A stretch of 18,256 nt of DNA from JACDAN01 sp035697545 (GTDB lineage: Bacteria; Actinomycetota; Thermoleophilia; Gaiellales; Gaiellaceae). The notes beneath the pieces were generated by a model. The model was not told where the DNA came from. It ran no database searches and was given only the letters and a program-made list of their open reading frames with translations. Each line of letters opens with the position of its first letter. Within the stretch, counting starts at the first letter, position 1. The position numbers and the translations under genes are program-made. Of this stretch, positions 6,660 to 13,027 are shown in pieces. The DNA lies in NCBI GenBank assembly GCA_035697545.1, contig DASSCT010000133.1, positions 1 to 18,256 of the forward strand, read 5' to 3'.

Positions 6660-7508
6660 CTAGCGTTCCTCCGCGCAAACAGACGGAGCTCTATCAAGGC
6701 TTCGGTCTGCCATCTCCCGCGATCGTGGCCGGGTGTGTGTCCGGTGAAAATCGTCCAGACGGACGACGCCGGGGTCCGGGCGGCCGCACGACTGGACGAT
6801 GAACCTTGCGCAAATCCGGCAAATGCAGGGCAAACGCGAAGGCGGCGGTGGCGACGGCGGCGCCGACCAGGGCGTCCAGGATGAGTGGTTCGCGGTCACG
6901 ACGACGGCGAGAGCCATCGCAACCGGCATGAGGACGGCGAAGGCGTAGCCGATCCACCGTCTGGTCGCGCGGGCGACGGCGACGCCGACGAGCAGGCTCC
7001 AGCCGACGTGCAGGCTCGGCATGGCCGCGTACTGATTCGTGACCTTCAGCGGCGACAGCGTCCGGTACCAGGTCGTGTGCTCGCGGATCGTGTCCACGAG
7101 CGCCGGGTCGACGAGGCGAGGCGGGGCGACGGGTAGGAGGGCGAAGAAGAGGAAGCCGGCGAGGCCCGAGACGAAGACCGCATTCCGGAGCAGGACGTAC
7201 TCGGCCGGATGGCGCGTGTAGAGGAAGAGCGCGGTCCCCGCAAGGACCGGCCAGAAGCCCCAGATGTAGAACCAGTTCGCGAGCGTCGCCAGCCACTCGT
7301 GCGCGAGTACGGGGGATTGCAGCGCGGTCTCGCTGTTGATGTGCAGCGCCTGCTCGAGGCGCAGGATTCGCCGGCCGTTGGCCTCGGCCTGGGCTCGGTT
7401 TCCCTCTGTGAAAACCCGCACGGCCGCGTAGACGAGCGCCGCGAGCAGGATGAGGAGACCCTCGCGCGCCGCGCTCGCCCGAGGTCGGTTGCGCTCAGAT
7501 GCGATCAA
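6660..7508 (-). CDS. PAP2-superfamily membrane phosphatase, frameshifted in its last catalytic motif
   Basis: The protein is a multi-span membrane phosphatase or phosphotransferase of the PAP2_3 / inositolphosphotransferase type. It has hydrophobic helices from residue 17, PVAPPRLV (R131) and the catalytic NQYAAMPSLHVGW (H167). The third motif begins normally (VVVTANH, H208), but the frame then turns into Ser/Pro-rich nonsense ending at 6660. Restoring one base near 6883-6884 gives NH-x-ILDALVGAAVATAAFAFAL and a stop at 6694, for a 271-residue protein. This is either a sequencing error or a recent mutation. The start is TTG (7506-7508) with AGGAGG five bases... upstream spacing optimal (7512-7517), the SD overlapping the TAG of the preceding gene, so the two genes form an operon. 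The lipid or pyrophosphate substrate cannot be told. Confidence 0.8.
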   Translation of the reverse strand: MIASERNRPRASAAREGLLILLAALVYAAVRVFTEGNRAQAEANGRRILRLEQALHINSETALQSPVLAHEWLATLANWFYIWGFWPVLAGTALFLYTRHPAEYVLLRNAVFVSGLAGFLFFALLPVAPPRLVDPALVDTIREHTTWYRTLSPLKVTNQYAAMPSLHVGWSLLVGVAVARATRRWIGYAFAVLMPVAMALAVVVTANHSSWTPWSAPPSPPPPSRLPCICRICARFIVQSCGRPDPGVVRLDDFHRTHTRPRSREMADRSLDRAPSVCAEER

Positions 7509-7515
7509 CGGCCTC

Positions 7516-8022
7516 CTAGTGGCTCCCGGCGCCCACCTTGACGATCGGGCAATTGAGTCGAACCGAGGTCGCGTGTTCGGTGAGGACCCCCTGCTTCTCG
7601 AGCCGGTCGATCTGGGTGTCACTCGTGATGAGGACGGGGGAGGCCTTCCCCTTCCAGGAGAGGATTGTCTCCTTCCAGACCGGCGAGTAACTCGGCTCGC
7701 CCGGCTCGGAGCCGAAGACCGCGAGCTGCCTGGAAGCCGCCCTGCCCTGAACGAGGTAGATCTCCGGCGCTGAGGCGAGCGGCACCGTCTTCAGCACCGG
7801 CGCGTAGTTGATGTGCATCGCGGCGGCGTCGGCCTTGTTCGACACATCCGTGTTGAGGTAGGTGTCCTTGTGGCCGTCGTAATAGCCCTTGAACGCCGGT
7901 CGACTGATTCGCGTCGACGGCCCCATTCTCGGAGAGCTCATCGGCATGGGCGCGTACGCGGCCGTTGCCACGGCCGGGACTGCCAGCGCCAGGGGCATGA
8001 ACCAAAGGAGCTTGCGAGACAT
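7516..8022 (-). CDS. Secreted protein of unknown function (DUF7482-like?)
   Basis: The product has 168 residues and is exported: MSRKLLWFMPLALAVPAVATAAYA is a clear signal peptide. The mature part has FKGYYDGHKDTYLNTDVSNK (about 44-63), AMHINYAPVL (68-77), APEIYLVQG (85-93) and SPVWKETILSW (113-123), ending near Cys158. I recall similar GYYDGHKDTYL...DVSNKA...HINY proteins as uncharacterised exported proteins (possibly DUF7482), but I do not know a function. The ATG at 8020-8022 has GAGGTGAG upstream, and a longer in-frame start at 8082 is less likely. A copy of the 19-bp dyad ends 58 nt upstream. The next gene (PAP2) has its Shine-Dalgarno in this gene's stop, so they are co-transcribed. Confidence 0.75.
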   Translation of the reverse strand: MSRKLLWFMPLALAVPAVATAAYAPMPMSSPRMGPSTRISRPAFKGYYDGHKDTYLNTDVSNKADAAAMHINYAPVLKTVPLASAPEIYLVQGRAASRQLAVFGSEPGEPSYSPVWKETILSWKGKASPVLITSDTQIDRLEKQGVLTEHATSVRLNCPIVKVGAGSH

Positions 8023-8080
8023 CGCTCTCACCTCTCTACTCGACTGGATGCGAGCGTCGCTGCCGGGGTCGGGCAGAGGC

Positions 8081-8099
8081 ATCGGACGGTTGGACGATC
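8081..8099 (-). promoter_or_regulatory. Shared 19-bp dyad motif, upstream of secreted hypothetical
   Basis: The minus strand reads GATCGTCCAACCGTCCGAT. It is 17/19 identical to 11816-11834 and 15/19 to 11735-11753. It ends 58 nt before the start codon, almost the same distance as the cupredoxin copy (57 nt). Confidence 0.5.
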
Positions 8100-8121
8100 G
8101 GGAAGACCGTCGCGCCGCTGC

Positions 8122-8133
8122 GATCGGACGATC
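8122..8133. promoter_or_regulatory. Contracted dyad GATCGGACGATC
   Basis: This 12-mer is the exact reverse complement of 14288-14299. It looks like the 19-bp dyad with the middle removed (ATCGGAC and GACGAT fused). It lies directly after the exporter stop codon and 22 bp from the full copy at 8081-8099. Confidence 0.35.
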
Positions 8134-9699
8134 TCACGAGGCGAGATGGGCCGCGATCGAAGCCGCGGCGAAGACGGTGACCATGATCGGAATCAGGGCC
8201 GCGAGCACGACCCCGGCCACGACCGCGAGCGTCGCCGGGCTCTCTCCTTCCTCGACGAGGCGCCTCAGCCGCCTGACACGCCCCAAGCGCGGCTCCCCGA
8301 CCCTCTCGTGGTCCGCGTGCGAGCGAATCGTCGTCAGCGCGACCAGGGCTCCGGCTGCCGCGATCGCTGCCGCGACGATGAGTGCGACGGAGAAGCCGTG
8401 GACGAACGACTCCGGCGCTCGCGAGCCTCCGATCTCGTGGGCCATGATCGCGCCCATCAAGGCGATCCCGATCGATCCCCCGACCTGCCGGGAGGTGTTC
8501 AGGACCGCCGACCCGACCCCGGCCTTGTCGACGGCCACGCCGCTCAGAGCGGCCGCAGAGGCCGGAGTCATGACTAGGGGCATGCCGATCCCGCCGAGGA
8601 GCATTCCCGGCACGAGCGCCCAGAAGCTCTCGTGCACGCCAAGCCTCGAGAAGTAGAGGAGCTGAATCGTGACCAGCGTCATCCCGATCGCCATGAGCGC
8701 GCGCGAGCCGAGCCGGTCGGACAACCGACCGGCGATGGGCGCCACGAGCACGACGAGGAGCGTCAGCGGGAGGAACGCGGCGCCGGCCTGCACGGCCGAG
8801 TAGCCGAGGATGTTCTGCATGTAGAGCGAGACGAAGAAGAAGATCCCGAACATCGCCAGCGTCACGAGCAGCAGGACCGTGTTGGCGCCGGCGAAGGTGC
8901 CGCTCCGGAAGAGCGATAGGTCGAGCATGGGCAGCCGCTGGCGCAGCTCGAGCACGATGAATGCGGCGAGGGAGACCGCGGCCACGGCAAAGGCGCCGAC
9001 GATTCGGCTCGAGGTCCAGCCGTGGTTGTTCGCCTCGATCAGCGCGTACGTCAGTGCGAAGAGGCCGAGCCCTGAGCTGACGAGGCCCGGCAGGTCGAGC
9101 CGCTGCTCGCGGGACGTGTCCTGCGACTCGTCGATGAGCAGGAAGCTAGCGACGATGGCCACCGCCGCGATCGGGACGTTGACGTAGAAGATCGAGCTCC
9201 AGCCGGCGTGCTCGGTCAGCAGCCCGCCGACGAGCGGGCCGATCGCGAGCGCCGTCGCGGAGACGCCGACCCAGATGCCGATCGCCGTTCCTCGCTGCCG
9301 GGCGGGGAACGTGGCGGTGATGATCGAAAGCGTGGCGGGGTTCATGAGCGCCGCTCCGACGCCCTGGACGACGCGTGCGCCGATCAAGAAGCCGGCGCCG
9401 GGGGCGAGGGCGCAGGCTAGGGAGGCGCCGCCGAAGACCGCGAGCCCGATCACGAAGATCCGCCGGCGGCCGAGCAGGTCTGCGAGCTTGCCCCCGGTCA
9501 GGAGGAAGGCGGCGAACGTGAGCGCGTATCCGGAGACGATCCACTCCAGCTCGGACAGGCGTGCGCTGAGATCGCGCTCGATCGAGGGCAGCGCGACGTT
9601 CACGACCGTGTTGTCGAGCATGATCATGAAGAGGCCGAGGCTGACCGCGGCGAGCGTCCACCACCGACGGTTGGCGCTCAACAGAAGTCGTTCTCTCAT
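8134..9699 (-). CDS. MFS drug exporter, DHA2 family (14-TM, EmrB/QacA-like)
   Basis: The protein has 521 residues and about 14 membrane segments, the normal size for proton-driven DHA2 multidrug exporters. Motif D1 is LDNTVVNVALPSIERDL (28-44), motif A is GGKLADLLGRRR (69-80), ARVVQGVGAALMNPATL (108-124) is motif B with its Arg, and motif C, diagnostic of antiporters, is GIWVGVSATALAIGPLVGG (141-159). HAGWSSIFYVNVPIA follows as is usual. The C-terminus carries a charged, Arg-rich cytoplasmic loop (about 460-480) and one more hydrophobic segment, slightly unusual. The ATG at 9697-9699 has GGAGGA at good spacing. It is 58 bp downstream of the PQQ gene, with a hairpin between. No TetR/MarR regulator is adjacent. 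The drug or metabolite is unknown. Confidence 0.95.
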   Translation of the reverse strand: MRERLLLSANRRWWTLAAVSLGLFMIMLDNTVVNVALPSIERDLSARLSELEWIVSGYALTFAAFLLTGGKLADLLGRRRIFVIGLAVFGGASLACALAPGAGFLIGARVVQGVGAALMNPATLSIITATFPARQRGTAIGIWVGVSATALAIGPLVGGLLTEHAGWSSIFYVNVPIAAVAIVASFLLIDESQDTSREQRLDLPGLVSSGLGLFALTYALIEANNHGWTSSRIVGAFAVAAVSLAAFIVLELRQRLPMLDLSLFRSGTFAGANTVLLLVTLAMFGIFFFVSLYMQNILGYSAVQAGAAFLPLTLLVVLVAPIAGRLSDRLGSRALMAIGMTLVTIQLLYFSRLGVHESFWALVPGMLLGGIGMPLVMTPASAAALSGVAVDKAGVGSAVLNTSRQVGGSIGIALMGAIMAHEIGGSRAPESFVHGFSVALIVAAAIAAAGALVALTTIRSHADHERVGEPRLGRVRRLRRLVEEGESPATLAVVAGVVLAALIPIMVTVFAAASIAAHLAS

Positions 9700-9720
9700 C
9701 GAATTCCTCCATTCTCCGAG

Positions 9721-9744
9721 GCCGAGGCGGCGGCCCGCCCCGGC
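9721..9744 (-). terminator. GC-rich hairpin between PQQ-propeller and exporter genes
   Basis: GCCGAGGCGG (9721-9730) and CCGCCCCGGC (9735-9744) form a 10-bp stem around a 4-nt loop. The single mismatch becomes a G-U wobble in RNA made from the minus strand, so the fold favours that direction. It sits 14 bp past the PQQ stop. No U tract follows, so it may only reduce read-through into the exporter. Confidence 0.45.
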
Positions 9745-9757
9745 CCCGGCTTTTCGG

Positions 9758-11302
9758 TCAGTTGATCGAGTACGCGACGAGCTGATCGGACGCGTGCTTC
9801 ACGTACGGCCCGGGCGCGGCCGCCCCGACGAGCAGGGTGTCGCCGTCGACTGCCGGGAATCCGTTGACGCCGGCAGGGGCCTGCGCCGACCAGAGCCTGG
9901 CTCCGGTCTGAGCGTCGAGCGCGAAGACCTTGCCGTTGAAGGTCGCCGTGAAGATCACGTCGTTGGAGACCGTTGCCGCGCCGTAATCGGCCGTCGCGAA
10001 GCGCTGGCGCCAGCGCACAGACCCGTTGACGGGGTTCAGCGCCACGAGCTCGCCGGTGCCGCCGAAGAGGCCGGCTCGGCTCGCAGGCTTGACGCTGGTC
10101 GACGTGTAACGGAACGGGAGGTTCACGACCGGGACATACAAGGAGCTCCCGTCGTAGGCCATCGGTGTCTCGACGCCGCCGAGCTCACCCGGCAGCACAA
10201 CCTGGGGCCAACGAGTTAGGCGCCCGAGGTCGTTCCGGTGCTCGCCGACCGCGCGCTGCCAGATCGGCTGCCCGTTGGCCGCCTCGAAGGCGTAGACGCG
10301 CCCCATCTTCCCTGCTGCGAAGACGACCTCCGTCGGCACGCCGCCCACGGGAATCGTGCCGAGCACCGGCGAGTCCTGGAGGTCGTAGTCGCGAATGTCG
10401 TGTCGCACGACCTGTCGGAACCAGAGGAGCTTGCCGGTCGACCCGTCGAGGGCGACGAGCGTGTCCGTGTAGAGATCCGGGCCCGGCCGGCTCGACCCGT
10501 CCGGATAGCGCTTCGTTCCGGGAAACGGCGCGGGGTTCGCAACGGCGAGGAACACCCGTCCAGCGGAGTCGATCGCCGGTGGATACCACAGGCCGCCTCC
10601 GGAGTTGACCCTGGCGTTGCCCCAGAGCTTCGCGCCGTCGGAGATCGTGTTGAACTCCCACTTCGTCGCTCCGGTCTGCGCGTCCAGGGCATAGACGATC
10701 CCGTCGCCGTTACCTGCGTAGAACGCCCTCGCGTTCCCGGGGATCGTGCTGACGAGGACCGTGCCGTCATAGACCGTCGGGGTCATGTCGATCCCCTCGT
10801 GACCGTTCCGGATCAGCGTCCGGCTCCAGAGCACGTGCCCGTTGGCCGGATCGAGGGCGAAGGCCGCCCGGTCGGTCGCCCCGTAGAGCTTTCCGTAGCC
10901 GTAGGCGACCCCGTTCGGCCCGACACTCGAGCGGCCGAACGTGTGCTTCCACTCGAGCGCGCCGGTGGCGCGGTTGAGCGCGTAGACGTTGCTGCTCAAG
11001 TCCTGGAGGTAGACAGTGTTCCCGAGCACGATCGGATTGCTCGAGAACTTCCCGAACGCGCCCGCACCTTTGAGCCGGAACCTCCACTTAGGCTTGAGGC
11101 GCGTGACGTTGGTCGAGTTGATCGAGCTCGCGGTCGTTGCGCGGGTGTTCGAGAGATTGAGGTTGTGCGCCGGCCACTCGTTGGCGAACTGCGTGAGCTC
11201 CGGCGGTGGAGCTCCGCTCGATGTCGACGGGGACGCGCTTCCGAGGGCAAGCGCGCCCGAAGCGACGGCCGCCAGCGCCGCGGCGAGGATGAAACGAGTC
11301 AT
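9758..11302 (-). CDS. Secreted PQQ-binding beta-propeller, quinoprotein alcohol dehydrogenase-like
   Basis: The product has 514 residues with a signal peptide (MTRFILAAALAAVASGALALG). WPAHNLNLSNTRATTASSINSTNVTRL (43-69) is the usual opening of PQQ dehydrogenases. Repeated blades end in VYALNRATGALEW, VYALDAQTGATKW, LVALDGSTGKLLW and VFALDAQTGARLW. Two features favour a catalytic quinoprotein over a BamB-type scaffold: a Ca-ligand-like ANPAP (255-259), and HDIRDYDLQDSPVL (301-314), matching the HDxWDYD motif that holds the catalytic Asp (D305 or D307). The Trp is Arg here. There is no haem-binding CxxCH and no vicinal Cys pair. The ATG at 11300-11302 follows AAGGAG. It starts 21 bp after the cupredoxin stop, so the copper protein is a plausible electron acceptor. 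Substrate unknown; loss of activity cannot be excluded. Confidence 0.85.
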   Translation of the reverse strand: MTRFILAAALAAVASGALALGSASPSTSSGAPPPELTQFANEWPAHNLNLSNTRATTASSINSTNVTRLKPKWRFRLKGAGAFGKFSSNPIVLGNTVYLQDLSSNVYALNRATGALEWKHTFGRSSVGPNGVAYGYGKLYGATDRAAFALDPANGHVLWSRTLIRNGHEGIDMTPTVYDGTVLVSTIPGNARAFYAGNGDGIVYALDAQTGATKWEFNTISDGAKLWGNARVNSGGGLWYPPAIDSAGRVFLAVANPAPFPGTKRYPDGSSRPGPDLYTDTLVALDGSTGKLLWFRQVVRHDIRDYDLQDSPVLGTIPVGGVPTEVVFAAGKMGRVYAFEAANGQPIWQRAVGEHRNDLGRLTRWPQVVLPGELGGVETPMAYDGSSLYVPVVNLPFRYTSTSVKPASRAGLFGGTGELVALNPVNGSVRWRQRFATADYGAATVSNDVIFTATFNGKVFALDAQTGARLWSAQAPAGVNGFPAVDGDTLLVGAAAPGPYVKHASDQLVAYSIN

Positions 11303-11323
11303 AACGGCTCCTTGGGTTGAGAG

Positions 11324-11677
11324 CTAGGTGGCCCGGAGGACCCCCTTCATGCCGAGCTCGGCATGGGAGTCGACGGTGCACCTGTACGGATAGCGACCGC
11401 GCTTAAGCATGACCGTCAAGCGCGTGGTCTTGCCGGGGCCGATCGTCTTCGACCGGTGGCCCGCGATCGCGAAGTTGTGGAGTGCCGAGCTGGCGTTGCG
11501 GATCACGAACGTCACTCGCCCGTGGCGGACCTGCTTCGTATTGAGCCGGAAGAAGAAGTCCTTCGCCGTGACGCGCACGGTGGTCGAGCTGACGGCGGCG
11601 GGCCGAGCGGCCGCGCCGCCCGCGGCGATCAGTGCTGTCGTCAGCGCGGCGAGGACGGCGATCGAATACAGCTTCAT
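11324..11677 (-). CDS. Secreted cupredoxin (blue copper protein)
   Basis: The product has 117 residues and begins with a signal peptide (MKLYSIAVLAALTTALIAAGGAAA). The mature domain has all four type-1 copper ligands in the plastocyanin/azurin order: His67 (LHNFAIAGH), Cys100 (YPYRCTVDSH), His105 and Met110 (HAELGM). It would carry single electrons outside the membrane. The ATG at 11675-11677 is preceded by AAAGGAGG, so the longer frame to 11755 is rejected. It is first in a unit with the PQQ propeller 21 bp downstream, suggesting a dehydrogenase and acceptor pair. A copy of the 19-bp dyad ends 57 nt upstream. High confidence as a cupredoxin; the partner is inference. Confidence 0.92.
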   Translation of the reverse strand: MKLYSIAVLAALTTALIAAGGAAARPAAVSSTTVRVTAKDFFFRLNTKQVRHGRVTFVIRNASSALHNFAIAGHRSKTIGPGKTTRLTVMLKRGRYPYRCTVDSHAELGMKGVLRAT

Positions 11678-11734
11678 GTCAAGCCTCCTTTGGGACTGCT
11701 CACACCAGCCTCGATGCGCTAGGCAGCCGGCGGC

Positions 11735-11753
11735 ATCGGCCGCTCGAACGATC
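11735..11753 (-). promoter_or_regulatory. Shared 19-bp dyad motif, upstream of cupredoxin
   Basis: The minus strand reads GATCGTTCGAGCGGCCGAT, 15/19 identical to both 8081-8099 and 11816-11834, with GATCGT, the C at position 8, CG at 12-13 and CCGAT all kept. It ends 57 nt before the cupredoxin ATG. Confidence 0.5.
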
Positions 11754-11815
11754 ACGCGGACAGTCGCCGCTCTCGCGTCGGAGGACAGGGTCGTAGGAGG
11801 CCTAATCGGCGTGGA

Positions 11816-11834
11816 GATCGTTCAGCCGTCCGAT
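11816..11834 (+). promoter_or_regulatory. Shared 19-bp dyad motif, upstream of small hypothetical
   Basis: The plus strand reads GATCGTTCAGCCGTCCGAT, 17/19 identical to the copy at 8081-8099. It ends 37 nt before the ATG at 11872. The alternative start at 11833 would lie inside the motif, which supports the later start. Confidence 0.5.
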
Positions 11835-11871
11835 GGCCGCGCACGCGGGATCGCTGCAAGCTGAGTCAGGA

Positions 11872-12129
11872 ATGACGTCGAACGGCCACGCGCCGGTGGA
11901 GCTGGCGGCAGCGACCGCGAAGGCCGCGGCGGCTGAGCGCTTTGCCGGGGCCATCGTCAGTGCCTTCGACGTCTGTGAGCAGGTCGGCGCGCCGCTTACG
12001 CAGGCTCAGAAGGTGGCGCTGATCGAGGCAACGCTCCTCGAGTTCGACGGCCTCGAAGCCCAGCTCAACTCGCTCATTGCGATCGGGGAGCTGCTTCGAG
12101 GCTCGAACGGCACGGCGGACATGCAATGA
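11872..12129 (+). CDS. Small hypothetical protein, helical
   Basis: The product has 85 residues, is soluble, and has no signal peptide. After an Ala-rich stretch (ELAAATAKAAAAERFAGAIV) it continues as amphipathic helices (FDVCEQVGAPLTQAQKVALIEATLLEFDGLEAQLNSLIAIGELL). I do not recognise it. ATG at 11872 is chosen over 11833 because the latter falls inside the shared dyad, although the ribosome-binding site (TCAGGA) is weak and too close. Support for it as a real gene is its plausible composition, its place downstream of a dyad copy and the lack of any better frame; the opposite-strand frame here is Arg-rich and looks like a shadow. Confidence 0.5.
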   Translation: MTSNGHAPVELAAATAKAAAAERFAGAIVSAFDVCEQVGAPLTQAQKVALIEATLLEFDGLEAQLNSLIAIGELLRGSNGTADMQ

Positions 12130-12148
12130 CGCGACAAGGAAGCGAGCG

Positions 12149-12376
12149 TTGGAAACGCACGCTGACATCGCCGAGCATCGACACTGGCCCTTCGTTCGCC
12201 GGTCCGCGCTCAAGCTGCCCATGGCCGCGACGGCATGGGTCTTCGGTTTGAACCACTTCTCACACGTGACGAACCGCCCCGGGCCGATCGTGCTCGGAAG
12301 CGTGCTCCTCTTCTACGCGGTCCTCAGGCCGCAGCCTCGCTTAGCCGTGGACGAGGTCGGCAACGGGCGCGCATAA
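12149..12376 (+). CDS. Small hypothetical protein with one membrane segment
   Basis: A possible 75-residue product starts at TTG (12149-12151) after AAGGAAG at 6-nt spacing. It has a charged N-terminus (ETHADIAEHRHWPFVRR) and a hydrophobic middle (MAATAWVFGLNHF, then PIVLGSVLLFYAVL) that could be one or two membrane segments. I do not recognise it. It begins 19 bp after the previous small gene and lies before a DedA gene. The rare start codon and short length keep this tentative. Confidence 0.35.
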   Translation: METHADIAEHRHWPFVRRSALKLPMAATAWVFGLNHFSHVTNRPGPIVLGSVLLFYAVLRPQPRLAVDEVGNGRA

Positions 12377-12433
12377 CTCCGAAGGAACTCGCGGGGGCGT
12401 GACCAGGGGCACGTCCCTCGCGGGTGCTCGGCA

Positions 12434-13027
12434 ATGATCCCCTTGCTGGACGGCTCTTGGCGCGCCGGCTATGTGGGCGTCGGCCTCCTCGTCGGGAGCG
12501 AATCAGCCGGACTTCCGGTTCCGGGTGAGACGGGGTTGATCGCGGCGTCCGTCCTCGCTTCGCAAGGACACTTGTCGCTTCCGGTGGTAATCGTCGTCGG
12601 CGCTGTCGCGGCGATCGTCGGCGACAACGTGGGCTACTTCCTCGGTCGCAACGGAGGACGCCGGCTGCTCCAGCGTTCGGCGCGTAGACGTCGGCTGTTG
12701 ACTCAGGGAGAAGCGTTCTTCGACCGCCACGGCCCGAAGGCGGTATTCCTCGGCCGCTGGGTTCCGTGGTTGCGAATCACGGCTGCCTGGCTCGCCGGCG
12801 CGAGCCGCATGCGCTGGTCGCGCTTCCTGCTCTGGAATGCGCTCGGTGGAGCTGCTTGGGCGACGTCGGTCGGCCTTGCCGCGTACCTTCTCGGAAAGGC
12901 GGCGTCGGCGGTGCTCGGCGGCGTGGGGCTCGGGCTGTTCGCGCTGGTCGTGGTCGGCGGGATCGCTGTTTTCCTCGCACGCCGCCGTCGGTCGCCGGCG
13001 TCTACTGCGGCGCGTTCCCGAGCCTGA
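12434..13027 (+). CDS. DedA-family (VTT domain) membrane protein
   Basis: The product has 197 residues and several membrane segments. It shows the DedA/VTT pattern: ESAGLPVPGET (23-33) with the conserved Glu and Pro-Gly-Glu, GDNVGYFLGRNGG (63-75), then FFDRHGPKAVFLGRWVPWLRITAAWLAGASRMRWSRFLLWNALGGAAW (95-142), including the key Arg108 and Arg114. Members act as lipid scramblases or flippases, for example for undecaprenyl phosphate or phosphatidylethanolamine, and support envelope homeostasis. The tail is Arg-rich (ARRRRSPAS). The ATG at 12434 has a poor ribosome-binding site. Its last 26 bp overlap the convergent HtrA gene tail to tail, with no room for a terminator. Confidence 0.92.
   Translation: MIPLLDGSWRAGYVGVGLLVGSESAGLPVPGETGLIAASVLASQGHLSLPVVIVVGAVAAIVGDNVGYFLGRNGGRRLLQRSARRRRLLTQGEAFFDRHGPKAVFLGRWVPWLRITAAWLAGASRMRWSRFLLWNALGGAAWATSVGLAAYLLGKAASAVLGGVGLGLFALVVVGGIAVFLARRRRSPASTAARSRA

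Larger units (their letters stand above)
11678..11871. other. Divergent intergenic region carrying two inverted copies of the 19-bp dyad
   Basis: This 194-bp region separates the minus-strand cupredoxin operon from plus-strand small genes. It holds the dyad copies at 11735-11753 (facing left) and 11816-11834 (facing right), 62 bp apart, so each gene has its own copy. I see no other gene in it. Confidence 0.6.

Noticed and set aside
5865..6884. A 339-codon plus-strand frame covering the DUF6197-like gene and the hairpin region
   Set aside because: Composition is Arg/Gly-rich without motifs, and it runs through palindromes and into the PAP2 gene.
9758..11302. Calling the propeller BamB (outer-membrane assembly)
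   Set aside because: The HDxxDYD and ANPAP motifs and the typical dehydrogenase opening fit a quinoprotein dehydrogenase better, and the inferred organism has no outer membrane.
11866..12222. A 118-codon minus-strand frame over the small hypothetical
   Set aside because: It is Arg-rich without structure; the plus-strand frame has a more natural composition and a motif upstream.
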